From Parerythrobacter lacustris (lineage in GTDB: Bacteria > Pseudomonadota > Alphaproteobacteria > Sphingomonadales > Sphingomonadaceae): a DNA stretch of 64,000 bases. The notes beneath the pieces were generated by a model. That model worked only from the letters and a program-made list of their open reading frames with translations, ran no database searches and was not told where the DNA came from. Of this stretch, positions 15,896 through 24,845 are shown one piece after another. Where the stretch lies: assembly GCF_024626475.1 (NCBI RefSeq), contig NZ_JANKHH010000006.1, forward strand, positions 27,972-91,971, read 5' to 3'. Numbering within the stretch: position 1 is the first letter of the stretch; the number at the start of each line of letters is the position of its first letter. A program made the position numbers and the translations under genes.

Positions 15896-18547
15896 ATGCA
15901 ATCGACCAACGATATCCGCCGCTCGTTTCTGGACTTTTTTGCTACTGCCGATCACCGCGTCGTGCAGAGCGCGCCGCTGGTGCCGTACAACGATCCGACG
16001 TTGATGTTCGTCAACGCGGGCATGGTGCCGTTCAAGAATGTCTTCACCGGGTTGGAAACTGCGCCTTCTCCGCGCGCGGCTAGCAGCCAGAAATGCGTAC
16101 GCGCGGGCGGCAAACACAACGATCTGGACAATGTCGGTTACACCGCTCGGCACCACACCTTTTTCGAGATGCTCGGGAATTTCTCCTTCGGCGACTATTT
16201 CAAGGAGCAGGCGATCCACCACGCATGGACCTTGCTCACGAAGGAGTGGGGACTGTCGCCGGACAAGCTCACGACCACCGTCTATCACACCGATGACGAG
16301 GCGTTCGAGCTGTGGCGCAAGATCGCCGGTCTGCCCGAAGATCGTATCATCCGCATCGCCACCAGCGACAACTTCTGGTCGATGGGCGATACCGGCCCAT
16401 GCGGCCCGTGCAGCGAGATTTTCTACGATCATGGCGATCACATCCCCGGCGGCCCTCCGGGCAGCCCGGACGAGGATGGGGACCGCTTCATCGAGATTTG
16501 GAATCTCGTGTTCATGCAGTTCGAGCAGTCGGCTGATGGCTCGCGCACCAGCCTGCCCAAGCCGTCGATCGACACCGGGATGGGGCTCGAACGCATCGCG
16601 GCGGTGATGCAGGGGGTGCATGACAACTACGACACCGACACGTTCCGCGCGCTGATCGAGGCGTCGGAGAGTCTGACCGGGGTCAAGGCGTCTGGCGAGC
16701 ATCAGGCCAGCCATCGCGTGATCGCCGACCACCTGCGTTCGACCAGTTTCCTGCTGGCCGATGGCGTTTTGCCGTCCAACGAAGGCCGCGGCTATGTGCT
16801 GCGCCGCATCATGCGCCGTGCGATGCGCCATGCGCACCTGCTCGGCGCGAAGGAACCGCTGATGCACCGGCTGGTGCCAGAACTGGTCTCGGAGATGGGG
16901 CAGGCCTATCCTGAACTGCAGCGCGGACAGGCGCTGATCGAGGAAGTGCTCGAGCGCGAGGAAACCCAGTTCCGCCGCACGCTGGACAAGGGTCTCCGCC
17001 TGCTCGACGACGCCACTGCCGGAATGGATGCAGGGTCCGAACTCGACGGCGAAACTGTTTTCAAGCTCTACGATACCTACGGCTTCCCCTACGATTTGAC
17101 CGAGGATGCCTTGCGCGCGCGCAGCATCGGTGTCGACCGCGCGGGCTTCGACGCCGCCATGGCACGGCAGAAGGCGGCCGCGCGCGCTGCCTGGAAGGGT
17201 TCGGGCGATGCGGCATCGGACGAGGTCTGGTTCGATATCGCGGAGCGCGAAGGCAGCACCGAATTCACCGGTTATACCGCCACCAGCGGCGAGGGCCGGG
17301 TTATCGCGCTGGTGCGCGACGGTGCAGAAATCGAGAGCGCCTCGGCTGGTGATGAGGTGGTGGTGCTGACCAACCAGACACCGTTCTACGGCGAGAGCGG
17401 CGGACAGACCGGCGACGTCGGCGCAATCACTACACCGGACGGCTTGCGGATCGCAGTAACCGACACCGGTAAACCGCTCGGCCGCCTGCATACGCACAAG
17501 GCAAAGGTCGAGAGCGGAACGATCCGCACCGGCGATGTGGTTCACCTCGAAGTCGATGTGGAGCGCCGCGACAGGATTCGCGCGAACCATTCGGCGACGC
17601 ATCTTTTGCATGCCGCATTGCGCAACCGGCTGGGTGGGCACGTGACGCAGAAAGGTTCGCTGGTGGCGGAAGAACGCTTCCGCTTCGACTTCTCGCACCC
17701 CAAGCCGTTATCGGATGAAGATATCGCGGCGATCGAGGCCGAGGTGAACGCCGAGATCCGCGCGAATGAAACGGTCAGCACCCGCTTGATGAGCCCTGAC
17801 GATGCCGTCGAGGCAGGCGCGTTGGCGTTGTTCGGCGAGAAATACGGTGACGAGGTACGCGTGCTGTCGATGGGGCGGAAAGCGGATGGTGAGCGCAATT
17901 ATTCGGTCGAGCTGTGCGGCGGCACCCACGTCCGCGCGACCGGCGATATCGGCCTGTTCCGTATCGTCTCGGAAAGCGCGGTTTCGTCAGGCGTTCGCCG
18001 GATCGAAGCGCTGACCGGCGAAGCGGCGCGCCAGTGGCTCGTCGGACGCGAAGAGGCGTTGAAAGGCGCGGCCAGCGTACTCAAGACCTCTCCCGATGAT
18101 GTGTCGGCGCGCGTCGCCGCGTTGGTCGAAGAGCGCCGCTCGCTAGAAAAGGAACTGGCAGAAGCGCGCAAGCAGCTCGCGCTGGGTGGCGGGGGTGCTG
18201 CGAGCGGTCCGGCGGTGGAGGATATCGGCGGCGTCAAGTTCTCCGGCCAGGTTCTGGAAGGGCTGGATGCCAGGGAACTGCGGCCTTTGCTGGATGAAGC
18301 GAAAAAAACTCTCGGCAGCGGTGTCGCCGCGGCGGTAGCGGTCAATGACGGCAAGGCCGCCGTCGCGGTTGCCGTGACCGATGACTTGGCAGGCCGTTTC
18401 AGCGCGGTGGACCTCGTAAGGGTCGGGGTCGAAGCGGTCGGCGGCAAAGGCGGTGGCGGTCGTCCGGACATGGCACAGGGCGGGGGGCCGGACGGGGCGA
18501 ACGCGATCGCAGCGATCGCCGCGATTAAGGGGCAGATCGCCGCTTAG
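15896..18547 (+). CDS. alaS: Alanine-tRNA ligase
   Basis: Charges tRNA-Ala and edits mischarged Ser and Gly. The 883-residue protein is full length. The class II catalytic domain begins [21 protein letters not shown], with motif 2 around [15 protein letters not shown] and motif 3 in [10 protein letters not shown]. The editing domain has zinc ligands H565 and H569 ([13 protein letters not shown]) and C674 and H678 (LCGGTH), matching E. coli positions within a few residues. The C-Ala dimerisation part is at the end, with the glycine-rich [16 protein letters not shown] motif. ATG 15896 fits homologues. The gene converges on a small minus-strand gene 3 bases after its stop. Confidence 0.97.
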   Translation: MQSTNDIRRSFLDFFATADHRVVQSAPLVPYNDPTLMFVNAGMVPFKNVFTGLETAPSPRAASSQKCVRAGGKHNDLDNVGYTARHHTFFEMLGNFSFGDYFKEQAIHHAWTLLTKEWGLSPDKLTTTVYHTDDEAFELWRKIAGLPEDRIIRIATSDNFWSMGDTGPCGPCSEIFYDHGDHIPGGPPGSPDEDGDRFIEIWNLVFMQFEQSADGSRTSLPKPSIDTGMGLERIAAVMQGVHDNYDTDTFRALIEASESLTGVKASGEHQASHRVIADHLRSTSFLLADGVLPSNEGRGYVLRRIMRRAMRHAHLLGAKEPLMHRLVPELVSEMGQAYPELQRGQALIEEVLEREETQFRRTLDKGLRLLDDATAGMDAGSELDGETVFKLYDTYGFPYDLTEDALRARSIGVDRAGFDAAMARQKAAARAAWKGSGDAASDEVWFDIAEREGSTEFTGYTATSGEGRVIALVRDGAEIESASAGDEVVVLTNQTPFYGESGGQTGDVGAITTPDGLRIAVTDTGKPLGRLHTHKAKVESGTIRTGDVVHLEVDVERRDRIRANHSATHLLHAALRNRLGGHVTQKGSLVAEERFRFDFSHPKPLSDEDIAAIEAEVNAEIRANETVSTRLMSPDDAVEAGALALFGEKYGDEVRVLSMGRKADGERNYSVELCGGTHVRATGDIGLFRIVSESAVSSGVRRIEALTGEAARQWLVGREEALKGAASVLKTSPDDVSARVAALVEERRSLEKELAEARKQLALGGGGAASGPAVEDIGGVKFSGQVLEGLDARELRPLLDEAKKTLGSGVAAAVAVNDGKAAVAVAVTDDLAGRFSAVDLVRVGVEAVGGKGGGGRPDMAQGGGPDGANAIAAIAAIKGQIAA

Positions 18548-18550
18548 TTA

Positions 18551-18736
18551 TCAGCCGCGCGGTCCGCTCGCTTTTCGGGTCGCCGTCTCGCTGCCGCGCG
18601 CGACATTGACTCCGTAGGTATCCGCCGGGCGATCTTCGTCGCGGCGCGCGGATGGCTTGAGCTTTTCCTGTTCGAGCTGTGCAGGATCGAACGCCTCGCC
18701 TTTATGCGGGGGCTGGGCGGGATTTTTGTCGGCCAT
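18551..18736 (-). CDS. Small hypothetical hydrophilic protein
   Basis: A 61-residue protein, highly charged and rich in Pro, Lys, Arg, Asp and Glu (MADKNPAQPPHKGEAFDPAQ, then EQEKLKPSARRDEDRPADTYG), with no membrane segment or known domain; it looks disordered. The start at 18736 has a good ribosome site (AGAAGGAG about 8 bases upstream), which is the main reason to accept it as a gene. It ends 3 bases from alaS on the opposite strand. It may share a transcript with the upstream antiporter gene, which ends 54 bases before its start. Function unknown. Confidence 0.6.
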   Translation of the reverse strand: MADKNPAQPPHKGEAFDPAQLEQEKLKPSARRDEDRPADTYGVNVARGSETATRKASGPRG

Positions 18737-18790
18737 TGTGTCTCTCCTTCTCCCCCTCAACGCAGCGTGCAGGGAAAAGGTTCTGAAAAA

Positions 18791-20548
18791 TCAGCCTTCA
18801 GCGGTACTGGTGCGCAATTTCGGCTTGTAGTCGAGCGCGCCCTCTCGCTCGATCTGGACGCGGTATTCGTCGCGCTTTTCGTGGATGGAGGCGATCACCG
18901 GACCCATCGCCACGCCGATATCGACCAGCACCGCTTCGGATAGCTGGAGCGAGCTTTCGAGCGTTTCGGGAACCGCATGGCTGGCCCCGGCACGATAGAG
19001 TTCCGCCGCATGTTCGGTGTCGCGCGCGCGGGCGACGATCAGCAGGTCCGGGTGGAGCTTGCGCAGCTTGCGGGTCAAACGTTCGGCGAGCACCGGCTCG
19101 TCCATCGTCAGCACCACTGCAGGCGATCGCTCGACTCCCATGCGGGTCATCGCGTCGGCGCGGGCCGCATCGGCGAAGGTCGCGCGATAGCCCAGCCTGC
19201 GCGCGGTCTCGATCTGGTCGCTGTCGGAATCGATCGCAATGTAGGGTTTGCCATGCGTTGCGAGCATATCGGAGACGAGACGTCCGACTCGCCCTGCGCC
19301 GACAATGATGACCGGCTGTTCGCTGTCGTCGGGCGTGGTGATTTCCGGGGCAGGCTCGACCCGCCGCGCGATATGGCGACCGAGCAGGGCCAGCATCGGC
19401 GTAACCGTCAGCCCGATGGCGGTGACGATCTGCCAGAACTGCGCCGTGCCGGGCTGGATCAGCAAGGCTGCGCTGGCGGCTGCGATAACGATCAGCGTGG
19501 TTTCGGACGGACTGGCCATCAGGATCCCGGTTTCCGCCGCCGTGCTGCGCCGCGCGCCCATCAGCCGCAGAAGCACCCCGGTGACCACGGCCTTGAACAC
19601 CAGCACCAGCAGTACCGCGCCGAGGATCGACCAGAGATTGTCCCAGATCGTCAGCAGGTCGATGCTCATGCCCACTGTGATCAGGAACACGCCCAGCGCC
19701 AGCCCCTTGAACGGCTCCATGATCGCCTCGACCTCGCCGTGGTACTCGGTTTCGGCAATTAGTAGGCCGGCGATCAGAGCGCCGACGATCGGTGAAAGAC
19801 CCACCACAGATGTGGCAAGGCTTGCAGCAATTACGACCAGCATGGAGGCCGCAAGGAACAGTTCGGGGCTCTTGGTCCGGGCGGCCTGGGCAAACAGATA
19901 GGGCAGCAAAAGCCGGCCAAGCACCATCATCGCAAGGATCACCAGCCCGCCCATCCACAACGTGTCGAGCAGGCCTTCCCACCCTTCGGCCTGGGCGTTG
20001 GGTGCCATTGCGCCGAGGATGAAGATGATCGGGACGATCATGATATCCTCAAACAGCAGCATCGAGAGCGCGGCGCGCCCCACCGGTGACGAGGTGCCCG
20101 AGATTGGCAGCACGATCGCGGTGGAGGAAAAGGCAAGCGCGAACCCCAGCGCCAGCGCGCCCGTCCAGTATTGCCCCATCATCGACAGCACCACCGCAGC
20201 GATAGTGCCGATGATCATCAATTCGGCCGCGCCGAGCCCGAACACCAGCCGCCGCATCTGCCATAGGCGCTTGAAGGAAAGCTCAAGCCCGATGCCGAAC
20301 AACAGCAGGATGATCCCGAACTCGGCATAGATGGAGAGCGCCTCCGGATCGGTGATCGTTACGTAATTGAGCCAGGGACGATCGTAGACCAGCTTGCCCA
20401 GCCCGAACGGCCCGACCGCGACCCCGATCAGGATGAATCCGATGACCGGCGTGATCCGGAAGCGCGCGAAGACCGGGATGACCAGCCCCGCCGCGCCGAG
20501 GATCACCAGCGCATCGCTCATCGAAGAGGTGTCGAGTTCGGCAGCCAT
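18791..20548 (-). CDS. CPA2-family monovalent cation:proton antiporter (KefB/YbaL-like)
   Basis: A 585-residue inner-membrane antiporter exchanging K+ or Na+ for protons. The N-terminal 380 residues hold about 12 membrane segments of the Na_H_Exchanger type (ALVILGAAGLVIPVFARFRI at the start, LLFGIGLELSFKRL, FSSTAIVLPI, ALIAGLLIAETEY). A cytoplasmic RCK/TrkA-N domain follows, with the Rossmann signature VIIVGAGRVGRLVSDML and the acidic residue IAIDSD about 20 residues on. A short C-terminal stretch (about 500-585) links to RVQIEREGALDY. The RCK domain suggests gating by NAD(H) or a glutathione adduct, as in KefB/KefC. No KefF/KefG-type ancillary gene lies nearby. The start at 20548 has no strong ribosome site. 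Confidence 0.85.
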   Translation of the reverse strand: MAAELDTSSMSDALVILGAAGLVIPVFARFRITPVIGFILIGVAVGPFGLGKLVYDRPWLNYVTITDPEALSIYAEFGIILLLFGIGLELSFKRLWQMRRLVFGLGAAELMIIGTIAAVVLSMMGQYWTGALALGFALAFSSTAIVLPISGTSSPVGRAALSMLLFEDIMIVPIIFILGAMAPNAQAEGWEGLLDTLWMGGLVILAMMVLGRLLLPYLFAQAARTKSPELFLAASMLVVIAASLATSVVGLSPIVGALIAGLLIAETEYHGEVEAIMEPFKGLALGVFLITVGMSIDLLTIWDNLWSILGAVLLVLVFKAVVTGVLLRLMGARRSTAAETGILMASPSETTLIVIAAASAALLIQPGTAQFWQIVTAIGLTVTPMLALLGRHIARRVEPAPEITTPDDSEQPVIIVGAGRVGRLVSDMLATHGKPYIAIDSDSDQIETARRLGYRATFADAARADAMTRMGVERSPAVVLTMDEPVLAERLTRKLRKLHPDLLIVARARDTEHAAELYRAGASHAVPETLESSLQLSEAVLVDIGVAMGPVIASIHEKRDEYRVQIEREGALDYKPKLRTSTAEG

Positions 20549-20597
20549 GAGAGGACGTTAGAGCGCGCTCAGTGCGCTGTCACCCGGATTGGAGCGA

Positions 20598-22247
20598 CTA
20601 TCCGCCCCCGCCGCCCGGTCCGCCGAGTGGCTTGCGGCGCGGACGCGGTTTGCTGGGGTGATCGCCCGCCTCATCCCACTCGATTCGGTAGAGGTCGAAC
20701 CGGCGGTCAGCGAGGTTGCGCACGGTCCCTTCGGCGCGCGCCCATTGCAGGTCCGCGAGGTTGATGTCGCTGATCGTCAGCGTCTCGACATTCTCGCTCG
20801 CCTCGGCAGCGATGCCATCGCGGGCGAAGGGGAAGTCGCAGGGCGTGAGGATGCAACTCTGGGCGTACTGGATATCCATATTGCCGACATTGGGCAGGTT
20901 GCCGACATTGCCGCTCATCACCACGAAACACTGGTTCTCGATCGCCCGAGCCTGCGCGCAATAGCGGACCCGCAGATAGCCCTGTCGGCTGTCGGTACAG
21001 AACGGCACGAAGATAATCCGCGCGCCCTCGTCGGCCAGGCGGCGGGAAAGCTCCGGGAATTCGCTGTCGTAACAGATCTGCACCCCGATCGGGCCGCAGT
21101 CGGTCTGGATGACATCGATTGTGTCGCCGCCCTTGATGTTCCACCAGTAACGCTCGTTGGGGGTGGGGTGGATCTTCTCCTGCTCGTGCACCGAGCCGTC
21201 GCGCAGGCAGACATATGCGACGTTGTGGATGTCGCCGTCGTCCATTCGGGTCGGGTGACTGCCGGCGATGATGTTGATGTTGAACCGCATCGCCATGTCG
21301 GAAATATCGGCTTTCAGCCGGGGAGTGTATTCGGACAGGCGCTCGATCGCCTCGACGGGGGAGAGTTCCTTCTCCTCGTAGCTCAGCAGCATCAGCGTGA
21401 ACAGCTCGGGAAAGACGATGAAGTCCGCTTCGTAATCGCTTGCAACGTCGATGAAATAGCGCACCGCTGCGAGAAATTCCTCGTAGTCCTTTACTGCACG
21501 CGCCTGCAGCTGGCAGGTCGCCACGCGCACCGATTCGACCCCGCGCGGCAGGCGCTTCTTCACCGGCTGGTCGCGCTCGACATAGGGGTTGCGCCACACC
21601 ATCATCACCGCATTGCCGGCAGAAGCCTTGTCTTCGGGCAGGTACCTCTCGAGGATGCGGTCGGGCTCGAATCCGTTGGCCAGCTGGAAGCGCAGCACGG
21701 GGTCGTGAATTTTGCCGGCCAGGACCTGGTCGAGATAATCCTGCGGCCCATCGACCCGGCGCCGGAGGCGGCGGTAGTTGGGCATCCGACCGCCGAACAC
21801 GATGCCGGTCAGGTCTCGTTCTTCGGCCAGCGCTCGGCGCTCTTCATACAGCCGCCGCCCGATCCGCACACCGCGCACCTTGGGATCGACGCACATCTCG
21901 TAACCGTAAAGCCAGTCTCCGGTCGGATCGTGGCGGCTGCCATAGCCGTTGCCTGAAATCTCGTCCCAGTCATGGTCGACGAACACCACCGGCCCGGGCA
22001 GCTGCATCGATGCGCAATAGCCGACCACTTCCTCGTCGAGCAGCGCAACGAAGCAGCCTTCAGGGAAGTTGTTGATCTGCCCGCGAATCTCGCCCTGCGT
22101 ATAGGGCGGCAGTTCCGTGTAGGCGCGGCGGACGAGGGCGGAGATCCCGCGCACGTCTTTCATCATCGCGTTGCGCACTTCGAGCCTGCGCTTGCCAACC
22201 CGTTCAGTCGACTTGCGCGTCGGGCGCTTCTGCGTGGCTTTGGCCAA
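20598..22247 (-). CDS. Bifunctional GNAT acetyltransferase / carbon-nitrogen hydrolase
   Basis: A 549-residue fusion. Residues about 20-200 form a GNAT N-acetyltransferase domain (acetyl-CoA loop in VRGVRIGRRLYEERRAL). Residues about 240-525 form a nitrilase-superfamily amidase domain with the full triad: E281 in FPELF, K358 in EKIHPTP and C392 in QICYDSEFPE. The tail is basic and ends in a glycine run. The two-domain form recurs as a single gene in many bacteria, so it is not a chance fusion; its substrates are not known. The start is TTG at 22247 with AGGA close upstream; the first plausible ATG is about 27 codons in and would cut the GNAT domain. Stands alone between the antiporter and icd. 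Confidence 0.85.
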   Translation of the reverse strand: MAKATQKRPTRKSTERVGKRRLEVRNAMMKDVRGISALVRRAYTELPPYTQGEIRGQINNFPEGCFVALLDEEVVGYCASMQLPGPVVFVDHDWDEISGNGYGSRHDPTGDWLYGYEMCVDPKVRGVRIGRRLYEERRALAEERDLTGIVFGGRMPNYRRLRRRVDGPQDYLDQVLAGKIHDPVLRFQLANGFEPDRILERYLPEDKASAGNAVMMVWRNPYVERDQPVKKRLPRGVESVRVATCQLQARAVKDYEEFLAAVRYFIDVASDYEADFIVFPELFTLMLLSYEEKELSPVEAIERLSEYTPRLKADISDMAMRFNINIIAGSHPTRMDDGDIHNVAYVCLRDGSVHEQEKIHPTPNERYWWNIKGGDTIDVIQTDCGPIGVQICYDSEFPELSRRLADEGARIIFVPFCTDSRQGYLRVRYCAQARAIENQCFVVMSGNVGNLPNVGNMDIQYAQSCILTPCDFPFARDGIAAEASENVETLTISDINLADLQWARAEGTVRNLADRRFDLYRIEWDEAGDHPSKPRPRRKPLGGPGGGGG

Positions 22248-22304
22248 TATCCTAGTCCCGTTCCGCCGCTACAGGAATTGCAACGACGGAGCAGGGCAAG
22301 GGTT

Positions 22305-23528
22305 TCACGCCCAGTTGGCCATTTCCTTCTCGAGGTTCTGCACGATCGCCTCGAAGAACTGTTCGGTGGTCATCCAGCTCTGTTCAGGGCCGATCAGCAG
22401 GGCAAGGTCCTTGGTCATGTGACCCTTTTCGACCGTTTCGATGCAGACCCGTTCGAGCGTTTCGGCGAACTTGACCACTTCGGGCGTGCCGTCGAACTTG
22501 CCGCGATACATCAGTCCTCGGGTCCAGGCGAAGATGCTGGCGATCGGGTTGGTGCTGGTCGCCTTGCCTTGCTGGTGCTGGCGATAGTGGCGGGTGACGG
22601 TGCCGTGCGCGGCTTCGGCTTCGACCGTCTTGCCATCGGGGCTGAGCAGCACGGAGGTCATCAGACCAAGCGAGCCAAAGCCCTGCGCCACCGTGTCCGA
22701 TTGAACATCGCCGTCGTAGTTCTTGCACGCCCACACGAACTTGCCCGACCACTTGAGCGCGGAGGCGACCATGTCGTCGATCAGGCGGTGTTCGTAGACC
22801 ATGCCCTTGGCCTTGAACTGTTCGGCGAAGCCTTCGTTGTCGAACACTTCCTGGAACAGATCCTTGAACCGGCCATCATAGGCCTTGAGGATGGTGTTCT
22901 TGGTGCTGAGGTAGACCGGCCAGCCGAGGTTGAGGCCGTAGTTGAAGCTAGCGCGGGCGAAGTCGCGGATCGAATCGTCGAGGTTGTACATCGCCATCGC
23001 CACCCCGGCGCTGGGGAAGTCGAACACGTCGAGATCGATCTTGGTGCCGTCCTCGCCGTCGAACACCAGCCGCAGCTTGCCCGGGCCGGGGATCAGTGTG
23101 TCGGTGGCCTTGTACTGGTCACCGAAGGCATGGCGGCCGACCACGATCGGGTCGGTCCAGCCGGGGACGAGCCGCGGCACGTTCTCGATCACGATCGGTT
23201 CGCGGAACACCACGCCGCCCAGGATGTTGCGGATCGTGCCATTGGGGCTCTTCCACATCTTCTTGAGGCTGAATTCCTCGACCCGCTGTTCGTCCGGCGT
23301 GATCGTGGCGCATTTCACACCGACGCCGTATTGCTTGATCGCGTTGGCGGCATCGACCGTGATCCGGTCTTCGGTCTCGTCGCGCTTCTCGACCGAGAGG
23401 TCGTAGTACTTCAGGTCGATATCCAGATAGGGCAGGATCAGCCGTTCGCGGATCCATTCCCAGATGATCCGGGTCATCTCGTCGCCATCGAGCTCGACTA
23501 CCGGGTTCTTGACCTGAATTTTCTGCAT
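22305..23528 (-). CDS. icd: Isocitrate dehydrogenase (NADP+)
   Basis: TCA-cycle enzyme converting isocitrate to 2-oxoglutarate, CO2 and NADPH. The 407-residue protein belongs to the dimeric eukaryote-like subfamily common in alphaproteobacteria: it begins [20 protein letters not shown] and has the substrate loop [12 protein letters not shown] (residues about 94-105), FREP, LDVFDF and the metal site region [13 protein letters not shown]. The NADP-binding [12 protein letters not shown] is also seen. It lacks the E. coli Icd phosphorylation-site context. The ATG at 23528 is unambiguous and a promoter lies 40 bases upstream. Confidence 0.96.
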   Translation of the reverse strand: MQKIQVKNPVVELDGDEMTRIIWEWIRERLILPYLDIDLKYYDLSVEKRDETEDRITVDAANAIKQYGVGVKCATITPDEQRVEEFSLKKMWKSPNGTIRNILGGVVFREPIVIENVPRLVPGWTDPIVVGRHAFGDQYKATDTLIPGPGKLRLVFDGEDGTKIDLDVFDFPSAGVAMAMYNLDDSIRDFARASFNYGLNLGWPVYLSTKNTILKAYDGRFKDLFQEVFDNEGFAEQFKAKGMVYEHRLIDDMVASALKWSGKFVWACKNYDGDVQSDTVAQGFGSLGLMTSVLLSPDGKTVEAEAAHGTVTRHYRQHQQGKATSTNPIASIFAWTRGLMYRGKFDGTPEVVKFAETLERVCIETVEKGHMTKDLALLIGPEQSWMTTEQFFEAIVQNLEKEMANWA

Positions 23529-23567
23529 GACTGCCTGTTGCCTCTTGCGGGGGAATGGGTTGCGCGG

Positions 23568-23595
23568 GCTTTAGCAGAGGAGGGCGCGTGCGCAA
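23568..23595 (-). promoter_or_regulatory. Proposed icd promoter
   Basis: On the minus strand, TTGCGC (23595-23590) and TAAAGC (23573-23568) are separated by 16 bases. They resemble the tRNA-Val promoter nearby (TTGCGC, TAAAGG). The leader to the icd ATG would be about 33 bases. Confidence 0.5.
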
Positions 23596-23653
23596 GGGAG
23601 CCGCGTGCTGCGGCCGGAACTTGCAGGTCTGTTGCTAGTCTGGACCGCGAGCG

Positions 23654-24046
23654 TCAGCCGGCGATGATTTCGACCCAATCGGACATAACCCAGCCGGTAT
23701 CGCACGGCCCGCTGTAATTGACGGTGGCCTCGACCGGCGACGAGACTTCGCAATCGAGATCAGGATCGGATGAGTAAACGATGCCGTAATGCTCACCGTC
23801 CGACTGGCACACCCAGACCAGATCACCGTCGGCCAGATAGTCGATCGTGTCATATTCGCTGTCGGGGCCGGTGCGGACCATCGCGCTGCTGTCCGGCCCG
23901 ACATTGGCGACCATGCCCAGCGTGCACGCGTCCAGATCCTCGATCGCCTCGAGCTGGACCGGGACCGATTCGCCGTAGGTGATCTGCGCCGAAACGGGCG
24001 AGACGGCAAGTGCCGCCAAGCCGAGGACGATAACCAATTTTTGCAT
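23654..24046 (-). CDS. Secreted SH3-like small protein
   Basis: A 130-residue exported protein with a clear signal peptide (MQKLVIVLGLAALAVSPVSA, cleaved before QITYG). The mature part resembles a bacterial SH3 repeat: ANVGPDSSAMVRTGPDSEYDTIDYLADGDLVWVC and a closing GWVMSDWVEIIAG. Four cysteines (DACTLG, VWVCQSD, LDCEVSS, GPCDTG) could pair as two disulfides in the periplasm. The mature protein is strongly acidic. ATG 24046 has a GGGGG run upstream; the frame opens further at 24157, but that region has no export signal. Function is unknown; SH3-like domains of this type often bind peptidoglycan or envelope proteins. Confidence 0.72.
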   Translation of the reverse strand: MQKLVIVLGLAALAVSPVSAQITYGESVPVQLEAIEDLDACTLGMVANVGPDSSAMVRTGPDSEYDTIDYLADGDLVWVCQSDGEHYGIVYSSDPDLDCEVSSPVEATVNYSGPCDTGWVMSDWVEIIAG

Positions 24047-24160
24047 GTAACCCCCATGACGATCCGCTCGCAGAGCGCGACGGAACGGCGTGTGACTAAA
24101 GCTTTTGCGGGTGGCTTGGCAACAGGCCAATCGCTGGCGAGATGCCGTTACCGACACGAA

Positions 24161-24190
24161 GAAAAAGCCCGCCGGTCGTGGCGGGCTTCT
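24161..24190 (-). terminator. Intrinsic terminator of the tRNA-Val unit
   Basis: On the minus strand a perfect 9-base stem (AAGCCCGCC at 24188-24180, GGCGGGCTT at 24173-24165) with a 6-base loop runs into TTTTTC. It begins about 10 bases after the tRNA 3' end. Confidence 0.85.
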
Positions 24191-24198
24191 CTAGGCGA

Positions 24199-24273
24199 TG
24201 GTGGGCGTAGGAAGGATTGAACTTCCGACCCCTACGATGTCAACATAGTGCTCTACCACTGAGCTATACGCCC
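24199..24273 (-). tRNA. tRNA-Val (anticodon GAC)
   Basis: A complete cloverleaf reads on the minus strand. The acceptor stem is GGGCGUA with UACGCCC, the D stem GCUC/GAGC, the anticodon stem CUAUG/CGUAG with loop UUGACAU (anticodon GAC, for GUC and GUU), and the T arm GGAAG-UUCAAUC-CUUCC. The discriminator is A and CCA is encoded in the DNA. It has its own promoter and terminator, a single-gene transcription unit. Confidence 0.97.
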
Positions 24274-24318
24274 ACACCATCGGCGATGCCGCACGGCTCT
24301 GGGCCGGGGCAGGCGCGC

Positions 24319-24347
24319 CCTTTAGCGAGAGGCTATCGGGAGCGCAA
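24319..24347 (-). promoter_or_regulatory. Proposed tRNA-Val promoter
   Basis: On the minus strand TTGCGC (24347-24342) and TAAAGG (24324-24319) with a 17-base spacer, about 45 bases before the tRNA 5' end. No GC-rich discriminator of stringent type was assessed. Confidence 0.6.
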
Positions 24348-24359
24348 GGGGGATCGTCT

Positions 24360-24749
24360 CTAAAGCGAGGCGGCAGCCTCGCCTGCAAAGACGCGTTCGA
24401 CCTCGAGCACCAGATCGCGCAGGTGGAACGGCTTCGAGAGAACCTTGGCCTGCGGCTGTTCGCGGCTCGCCTTGAGGGTTACTGCGGCAAAGCCGGTGAT
24501 GAACATGACCTTGGTGTGCGGACTGACCTCGGCGCACCGCTGGGCGAGCTCAATACCGTCCATTTCGGGCATCACGATATCCGACAGCAGCAGGTCGAAA
24601 CGCTCGGCCTCGAGTCGGGGCAGGGCTTCAGTGCCGCGATCCACCGCGACAACCTCATAGCCCGCATTTTCCAGCGCGCGCGCGAGATAGGTGCGCATCG
24701 CTTCCTCGTCTTCCGCGAGCAGGATTCGCAGTTTGTTGGTGTCCGTCAT
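24360..24749 (-). CDS. cpdR: Single-domain response regulator CpdR
   Basis: A 129-residue receiver-only protein. In Caulobacter, unphosphorylated CpdR primes ClpXP for cell-cycle proteolysis, and CckA-ChpT phosphorylates it. The receiver shows ILLAEDEEAMRTYLARALENAGY, phospho-acceptor D57 in LLLSDIVMPEMDG, a conserved Thr in MFITGFAA and the lysine in VLSKPF. The match in length and wording (AEDEEAMR, ITGFAAV) to alphaproteobacterial CpdR is strong. ATG 24749 follows GGGGCGGA; the open frame goes further to 24980 without support. It is divergent from an N-formylglutamate amidohydrolase gene, an arrangement found in other alphaproteobacteria. Confidence 0.9.
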   Translation of the reverse strand: MTDTNKLRILLAEDEEAMRTYLARALENAGYEVVAVDRGTEALPRLEAERFDLLLSDIVMPEMDGIELAQRCAEVSPHTKVMFITGFAAVTLKASREQPQAKVLSKPFHLRDLVLEVERVFAGEAAASL

Positions 24750-24845
24750 TCCGCCCCGATAGACCGTTCGGCTTAAGAAATCTTTCGCTTCGTCACATTC
24801 GCCCTGCTTTGACACAAGGCGCTGCGCAAGGCAGCAAGCGGAGGA

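Noticed and set aside
14954-17698. 914-codon open frame on the minus strand
   Set aside because: Antisense to the methyltransferase and alaS, both with clear motifs. Composition is that of a reverse-frame shadow.
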